DNA of 64,000 nt, from contig NZ_FNLB01000006.1 in the NCBI RefSeq assembly GCF_900104145.1, positions 4,280,501 to 4,344,500 of the forward strand, read 5' to 3'. A program made the translations under genes and the position numbers. The notes under the pieces were generated by a model, which did not search any database, had not been told where the DNA came from, and was given only the letters and a program-made list of their open reading frames with translations. Source of the stretch: Pseudovibrio sp. Tun.PSC04-5.I4 (GTDB lineage Bacteria; Pseudomonadota; Alphaproteobacteria; Rhizobiales; Stappiaceae). Below, one piece after another: positions 60,433 through 64,000 of this stretch. How positions within the stretch are numbered: position 1 is the stretch's first letter; each line of letters starts with the position of its first letter.

Positions 60433-61065
60433 TTAGGAGCGGATCATTGTCATAAAGCGAACCTGTTCAGCAGCATTGTCTTTGAAAATGCCAGAGAACC
60501 GATTAGTCAGTGTTGAAACACCTTGCTTTTGAATTCCACGCATAGACATGCATTGATGTTCTGCTTCAATCATAACGGCGACGCCACGTGGAGCGAGATA
60601 GGTTTCAAGTGCATTTGAAATCTGCACTGTCAGGTGTTCCTGCGTTTGCAAGCGACGTGCAAAGATGTCAACGACACGTGCAATTTTGGACAGGCCAACA
60701 ACAGCATGGTCTGGATAGTACGCAATATGGGCTTTGCCTGTGAATGGCAGGACATGGTGCTCGCAGAACGACGTAAAGCTAATGTCCTTCAGCAGAACAA
60801 TATCGTTGTAGCCGCCAACTTCTTCAAAGGTGCGCTCCAGATGTTCGCGCGGATCATCATTGTATCCAGAAAAGAGATCCTCGTAAGCTTTTACCAGTCG
60901 CTTTGGCGTGTCCAGCAATCCTTCGCGCTCTGGATTGTCGCCAATCCATTGCAGGAGTACGTGAGCAGCTGCCTCAGCTTCAGCCCGAGATGGGCGGTTG
61001 GGGAGCTTGTTGTCTTCTGTAGCCGTGGGATCGGTCTCTATAACCGGTCTCAAAACAGCGTCCAT
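60433..61065 (-). CDS. folE: GTP cyclohydrolase I
   Basis: Converts GTP to dihydroneopterin triphosphate, first step of folate (and queuosine-related pterin) synthesis. A 210-aa type IA enzyme. The zinc site Cys and His are in SFCEHHVLPFTGKAHIAYYPD and CMSMRGIQKQG, and KIARVVDIFARRLQTQEHLT is the usual binding helix. It is transcribed toward hisI. No riboswitch was recognised in the 418 bases upstream. Confidence 0.95.
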   Translation of the reverse strand: MDAVLRPVIETDPTATEDNKLPNRPSRAEAEAAAHVLLQWIGDNPEREGLLDTPKRLVKAYEDLFSGYNDDPREHLERTFEEVGGYNDIVLLKDISFTSFCEHHVLPFTGKAHIAYYPDHAVVGLSKIARVVDIFARRLQTQEHLTVQISNALETYLAPRGVAVMIEAEHQCMSMRGIQKQGVSTLTNRFSGIFKDNAAEQVRFMTMIRS

Positions 61066-61483
61066 ATTATGTCTCCAACAATACGCAGGCGAGTATGTGT
61101 AATTTAAGACATCATTTTCTTAAAAAAACACTGAAACCGCCGAAAGTTCCTGCGCAATATCTATTCAGATCGACCTGTTTTCGTTCAGGCTCTTTCCATT
61201 TTCGTCAAGCAACTCTAAATCAAAGCCTTAGAAACAAAAGTATGACGCAGGCTGTGGGCTGCGACAACCCAATTAGATAGCCAATAAATTGGCACCTATG
61301 GTTTCTTCTAGGTAATGTGTGCTAGGTTGCAATAGTCCGCTTTTGACCTCTAGCAAGGTCTCGGCAGCACCACCTATATAAGATAGATGTCTTGGTTAGG
61401 AAAGGGTCTTCCCTTGTTAGGGAGTGATCCTAGGTCTCTTCTAGATCTAAAGCGTTAGTCAGCTTATCAGCTTAGAGTTTTAC
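61066..61483. other. Divergent promoter region with CTAG cluster
   Basis: 418 bases between folE and the IscU-like gene. Five CTAG tetranucleotides occur between 61308 and 61444, which is dense for a tetramer usually rare in bacteria. An AAGGG-TCTT-CCCTT hairpin lies near 61402-61414. No gene or terminator is recognised. Promoters of both flanking genes must be here. Confidence 0.4.
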
Positions 61484-61918
61484 ATGTTGGATGACATTTA
61501 CAATAGCAAGATCCTTGAGTTTGCAGGGAATATTCCTCATCTGGGGCATCTGGAAAACCCTCAGGCGCAGGCGAAAGCACATTCACGTTTGTGTGGTTCA
61601 ACAGTAAGTGTTGAGGTTTGTGTGGCGGGTGAACAGATTGTTTCCTTCGCTCAGGATGTGAAAGCTTGCGCGCTTGGGCAAGCATCTGCTTCCATTTTAG
61701 GCAAAAACGTCATTGGTGCGTCTCCTACTGAAATCAGGGAGGCTTATACGCAGTTGCACGCTATGCTGAAGGAAAATGGAGCGCCGCCAACGGGCCGTTT
61801 CGCTGATTTGGCGTTTCTTGAGCCCGTGCGAGGGTACAAAGCGCGACACGCTTCTACTATGTTGGCATTTGAGGCTTTGGTCAAAGCGCTGGATGATGTT
61901 GAAGCACCTGTTTCTTAG
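61484..61918 (+). CDS. Iron-sulfur cluster assembly scaffold-like protein (IscU/NifU N-terminal)
   Basis: A 144-aa protein with the NifU N-terminal/IscU fold. Two scaffold cysteines are seen, in RLCGSTVSVEV (near residue 37) and VKACALGQASASI (near residue 62). The third cysteine of IscU is replaced: the region that should hold it reads YKARHASTML, with Ser/Ala. This is a feature of this alphaproteobacterial subfamily as I remember it, so it may be an atypical scaffold or have another role. It is co-transcribed with yidD 11 bases downstream. Confidence 0.82.
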   Translation: MLDDIYNSKILEFAGNIPHLGHLENPQAQAKAHSRLCGSTVSVEVCVAGEQIVSFAQDVKACALGQASASILGKNVIGASPTEIREAYTQLHAMLKENGAPPTGRFADLAFLEPVRGYKARHASTMLAFEALVKALDDVEAPVS

Positions 61919-61929
61919 GTCCGATATAT

Positions 61930-62283
61930 ATGTGTAAACTGGATTTGCCCAAGAACGGGTCTCCCGTCAGCCTAGCTGCCCGTCTTGGGATTGGGCTAAT
62001 CTGGATTTACCAGCACACCCTTTCTTTGTTTTTGGGGCGTGCCTGCCGCTATCAACCGTCTTGCTCTCATTACACTGCTGATGCCATTGGCAAGTACGGA
62101 TTGTGGCGAGGAGGTTGGATTGGCCTTTCGCGTATTATTAGGTGCAATCCTTATGGTGCAAGTGGATTTGACCCGGTGCCGGTTGTGCTACCTACTGATG
62201 CGAAGTGGTATCTGCCATGGCGATATGGTCATTGGACTGGAGATCATATTGACCCCAATACCCGGTTCGATTTGAAGGACTGA
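61930..62283 (+). CDS. yidD: Membrane protein insertion efficiency factor YidD
   Basis: A 117-aa YidD protein, which supports YidC in membrane protein insertion. It carries the family motif CRYQPSCSHYTADAIGKYGLWRGGWIGLSRIIRCNPYGASGFDPVP from residue 37, with an amphipathic N-terminal helix. The gene is near the IscU-like gene; in most genomes yidD lies with rnpA/rpmH and yidC, so here it has moved, an arrangement common in alphaproteobacteria. The gene ends 10 bases before the convergent exported-protein gene. Confidence 0.93.
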   Translation: MCKLDLPKNGSPVSLAARLGIGLIWIYQHTLSLFLGRACRYQPSCSHYTADAIGKYGLWRGGWIGLSRIIRCNPYGASGFDPVPVVLPTDAKWYLPWRYGHWTGDHIDPNTRFDLKD

Positions 62284-62293
62284 CTTTCACCTG

Positions 62294-62962
62294 TTACGGA
62301 CAGGCGAACTGCTCTTTTTCTTCGGCAGTTGGTGTTATCTGCACCGTAAATTCGCCAGTAATAGGCAGATTTTCGAATGGTTGGGAGTTGACCACAACGC
62401 CGTAGGCTTTCCCCGTTGCAGCGTCCAACGTCCAGACCCATCCAAGATTGGATTCCTGTGGGTTATCTTTCCACGATATCTGCGTAATGGTAGGTGTCAC
62501 CTGCTGGACGGTGTAGTTCGCCGACCCTTTGGCAGGGCCTAACTCCGTTGTTGTCGACTTCCATGCCAGCTTCTCTGCATTGCATATAAATGTCGTAAAG
62601 GTCTCTTCGGCAGCTTCAGTGCCTTCTTTGGTGGCTTTCCAAGCCAGATTAATTGACCTCCCAAGCCATGCCTCTACAGTCTCCGCAGATATGCTGGCAC
62701 TGGAAGAGCCTGCCAGTGTGCGTATGCTGCTTTCTGCGTTGCGTGCAATTGGTGTCGGAACGCCGCCCTCAACGATGAGGGTGTCGGCAAGGTTGGTTGT
62801 TGTTGGAGCTTGTTTGAGTGCTGAAGTTGGAGATTTGGAAAGTGAGGTGTCAGCGGATCCTCCCAGAGGCTTCTGATTTGTAAGAGTATCGGCCAGAAGA
62901 GGGGATGTACCGAGAAATAAGGAGATGCCAACTGTTGCGTTAAGAAACCATGATTTGCTCAT
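62294..62962 (-). CDS. Exported protein of unknown function
   Basis: A 222-aa protein with a signal peptide (MSKSWFLNATVGISLFLGTSPLLA, cleavage near residue 24), a Ser/Thr/Ala-rich low-complexity region (about residues 25-85) and a C-terminal domain from about 95 (WLGRSINLAWKATKEGTEAAEETFT) to the end, with two cysteines (in FICNAE and FACP). The C-terminal domain ends PITGEFTVQITPTAEEKEQF. No family is recognised. It has its own promoter region, with no neighbours on this strand. Confidence 0.72.
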   Translation of the reverse strand: MSKSWFLNATVGISLFLGTSPLLADTLTNQKPLGGSADTSLSKSPTSALKQAPTTTNLADTLIVEGGVPTPIARNAESSIRTLAGSSSASISAETVEAWLGRSINLAWKATKEGTEAAEETFTTFICNAEKLAWKSTTTELGPAKGSANYTVQQVTPTITQISWKDNPQESNLGWVWTLDAATGKAYGVVVNSQPFENLPITGEFTVQITPTAEEKEQFACP

Positions 62963-63320
62963 GTGGACGTCCTTTTTTCGCAGATATTGGTTTCTGCTTC
63001 AGGGTGAGGCTCGAGGCTTCACTGGAGGATGCCGAGATAATGGAGCAGCGTGGAATAACGTCCAGCAACCTCTGGTAGATCCGGGATCTTCACTTAATAA
63101 AGAACTACTTACGCAAATTGTATTTCTCAGCTTTGTTGGTTGTGGAATCCGTAAAATCACTGATTAATCCGAGTGTGCAAGGGGTGGTTTTTCACAGATA
63201 GGGATCGAAAAATGCCTTTTCCGTTGTTTTCCCAACTCAATTTTAAATGGGGCGTTGACAAGTAGGGTACAAATGAAGATAAACCGTCCTCAACGCCGCA
63301 GCTTACTTGGCTTATGCGAC
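62963..63320. other. Gap before tRNA-Tyr
   Basis: 358 bases with no recognised gene. It contains the tRNA promoter at 63255-63283 and presumably the promoter of the exported protein gene. Confidence 0.45.
63255..63283 (+). promoter_or_regulatory. Promoter of tRNA-Tyr
   Basis: TTGACA (63255-63260), 17-base spacer, GATAAA (63278-63283): a near-consensus sigma70 promoter. Transcription should begin about 30 bases before the tRNA. Confidence 0.6.
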
Positions 63321-63405
63321 GGAGGAGTGCCCGAGTGGCTAAAGGGGGCGGATTGTAAATCCGCTGGCTATGCCTACGTTGGTTCGAATCCAACCTCCTC
63401 CACCA
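63321..63405 (+). tRNA. tRNA-Tyr (anticodon GTA)
   Basis: An 85-base class II tRNA with a perfect acceptor stem GGAGGAG/CTCCTCC (63321-63327 with 63395-63401). The anticodon loop TTGTAAA between GCGGA and TCCGC gives anticodon GTA. The T-loop region is GGTTCGAATCC. Discriminator A and CCA are encoded. Promoter seen upstream. Confidence 0.96.
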
Positions 63406-63446
63406 CCTTTCTTCAGAGAAATCAATTAGATCTGGTGGTTATTGCG

Positions 63447-63872
63447 ATGTCCGACACTTCCGAAAATCTCCCTAGTTTTTCTTTTGGTGATAGCCCAGAG
63501 CTTGCCGATGAACTTTTGCAACTTGTCCTGAATGGCATGAAAACCGCAACATGCGGTGACCTTCATTCTTATGAGGCTGAAGGCGAGACTTTGCCGAAAC
63601 CGGGTGACCAGTTTGTGATTCTGGATGGCAAAGGGCAGGAAGCCTGCATCATTGAGATGATCACGGTGACCGCTCGTCAATTTGATGAAATTGATGAAGT
63701 GTGGGCTGTGCTTGAAGGCGAAGGTGATTTGAGCCTTGAGCACTGGCAGCAGGGTCATAAAGAGTACTTTGAGCGCAACGGTGTTTATGCGCCGGATATG
63801 AAGCTGGTCTGCGAATATTTTAAAGTGGTTCAAATCTTTAAGCTCGACAACGCTCCTGTAAAACCAAACTAA
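63447..63872 (+). CDS. ASCH domain-containing protein
   Basis: A 141-aa protein with an ASCH (PUA-like) domain: FSFGDSPELADELLQLVLNGMKTATCG at the N-terminus, KPGDQFVILDGKGQEACIIEMI in the middle, and FERNGVYAPDMKLVCEYFKVV at the end. ASCH proteins are thought to bind RNA or to act on modified nucleosides (YqfB family); its activity is unknown. The start at MSDTSENL is chosen because longer frames upstream run through tRNA-Tyr. It is 42 bases downstream of the tRNA and may be read from the tRNA promoter. Confidence 0.85.
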   Translation: MSDTSENLPSFSFGDSPELADELLQLVLNGMKTATCGDLHSYEAEGETLPKPGDQFVILDGKGQEACIIEMITVTARQFDEIDEVWAVLEGEGDLSLEHWQQGHKEYFERNGVYAPDMKLVCEYFKVVQIFKLDNAPVKPN

Positions 63873-63879
63873 GATAATG

Positions 63880-63905
63880 CCGGAGCTGCGCTTCGGTTGT
63901 TTTCG
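63880..63905 (+). terminator. Candidate terminator after ASCH gene
   Basis: CCGGAG (63880-63885), loop CTGCG, CTTCGG (63891-63896) forms a 6-bp stem with one G-T wobble, then TTGTTTTC. Weaker than the other terminators here. Confidence 0.5.
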
Positions 63906-63917
63906 TGCATCGCACGT

Positions 63918-64000
63918 TTATCTGATGTTGTGTTGTTTTTTGTAATGACCTGCCAAATCTCCGACTGCACATCCTCCCAGGATCGTAATTCCGATCTGTC
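63918..64000 (-). CDS. Possible C-terminal end of a gene cut by the window edge
   Basis: On the minus strand, a frame entering from the edge gives ITILGGCAVGDLAGHYKKQ and stops at 63918. A second frame (SELRSWEDVQSEIWQVI) also stays open to a stop at 63869. Neither could be assigned to a family, so whether a real gene crosses the edge is uncertain. Confidence 0.25.
   Translation of the reverse strand, partial: QIGITILGGCAVGDLAGHYKKQHNIR

Noticed and set aside
63255..63446. Open frame running through tRNA-Tyr into the ASCH gene (residues such as GGVPEWLKGADCKSAG)
   Set aside because: This is a translation of the tRNA gene, a common false extension. The ASCH start at 63447 is used.
1..64000. 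CRISPR arrays, insertion sequences, phage genes, toxin-antitoxin pairs
   Set aside because: No direct-repeat arrays, transposases, integrases or typical toxin-antitoxin pairs were recognised in the window.

Overview
The window looks like chromosomal DNA of a marine-type alphaproteobacterium, most likely Pseudovibrio or a related Stappiaceae genus. This is inferred from gene families and gene order, not from a marker gene. Supporting signs are a cysE-DUF3126 pair, livHMGF followed by a DUF6867-type gene, a map-radC pair, a CoxD/CoxE-like MoxR-VWA pair, a bacterial transglutaminase-like cysteine peptidase, an NDUFS6-like zinc-finger protein and a long PPDK. Coding density is high. No phage, insertion sequence, CRISPR array or rRNA was recognised.

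Layout: 0-4.3 kb, an RND efflux adaptor and pump. 4.6-6.2 kb, a flavin reductase and an S58 (P1/DmpA) peptidase. 6.8-12.4 kb, a complete branched-chain amino acid (Liv) ABC importer with an extra small membrane protein. 12.6-15.1 kb, four small secreted proteins or lipoproteins, three of them inhibitor-like (LprI, and AprI/Inh twice). 15.1-23 kb, a MazG-like hydrolase, the VWA/MoxR pair, a TrmN6-like methyltransferase, DUF2007, polyprenyl diphosphate synthase, IspE and a TPR protein. 23.2-31.1 kb, PPDK, a MeaB-type GTPase, a GGDEF-EAL protein, RadC and methionine aminopeptidase. 31.5 kb, tRNA-Leu(TAA). 31.6-34.9 kb, an A+T-rich glycan patch (glycosyltransferase, KpsC/KpsS-like protein, sulfotransferase), then an L,D-transpeptidase.

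36-45 kb holds a LysR regulator, an OFA-family (oxalate/formate-type) transporter, a DUF3360-type membrane protein and two tandem TrkH potassium transporters. Three copies of a 36-bp element, ATCG-N7-CTAT-N6-ATAG-N7-CGAT (OxyR-like geometry), lie upstream of the LysR gene, upstream of the OFA gene, and in the 1.1-kb non-coding interval between the DUF3360 gene and trkH. This suggests an undescribed LysR regulon joining two transporters, one of which has a long, structured leader. It is the most interesting signal in the window.

45-64 kb is mostly housekeeping: SfsA, a TPR/membrane protein pair, Gpt, a CinA-type protein, an FAD monooxygenase, two alpha/beta hydrolases, CysE, DUF3126, gamma-carbonic anhydrase, a transglutaminase-like peptidase, PilZ and PAS proteins, rhomboid protease (with an attenuator-like leader), a CBS protein, patatin, HisI, FolE, an IscU-like protein, YidD, an exported unknown protein, tRNA-Tyr(GTA) and an ASCH protein. 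Several convergent gene pairs share strong hairpin terminators.
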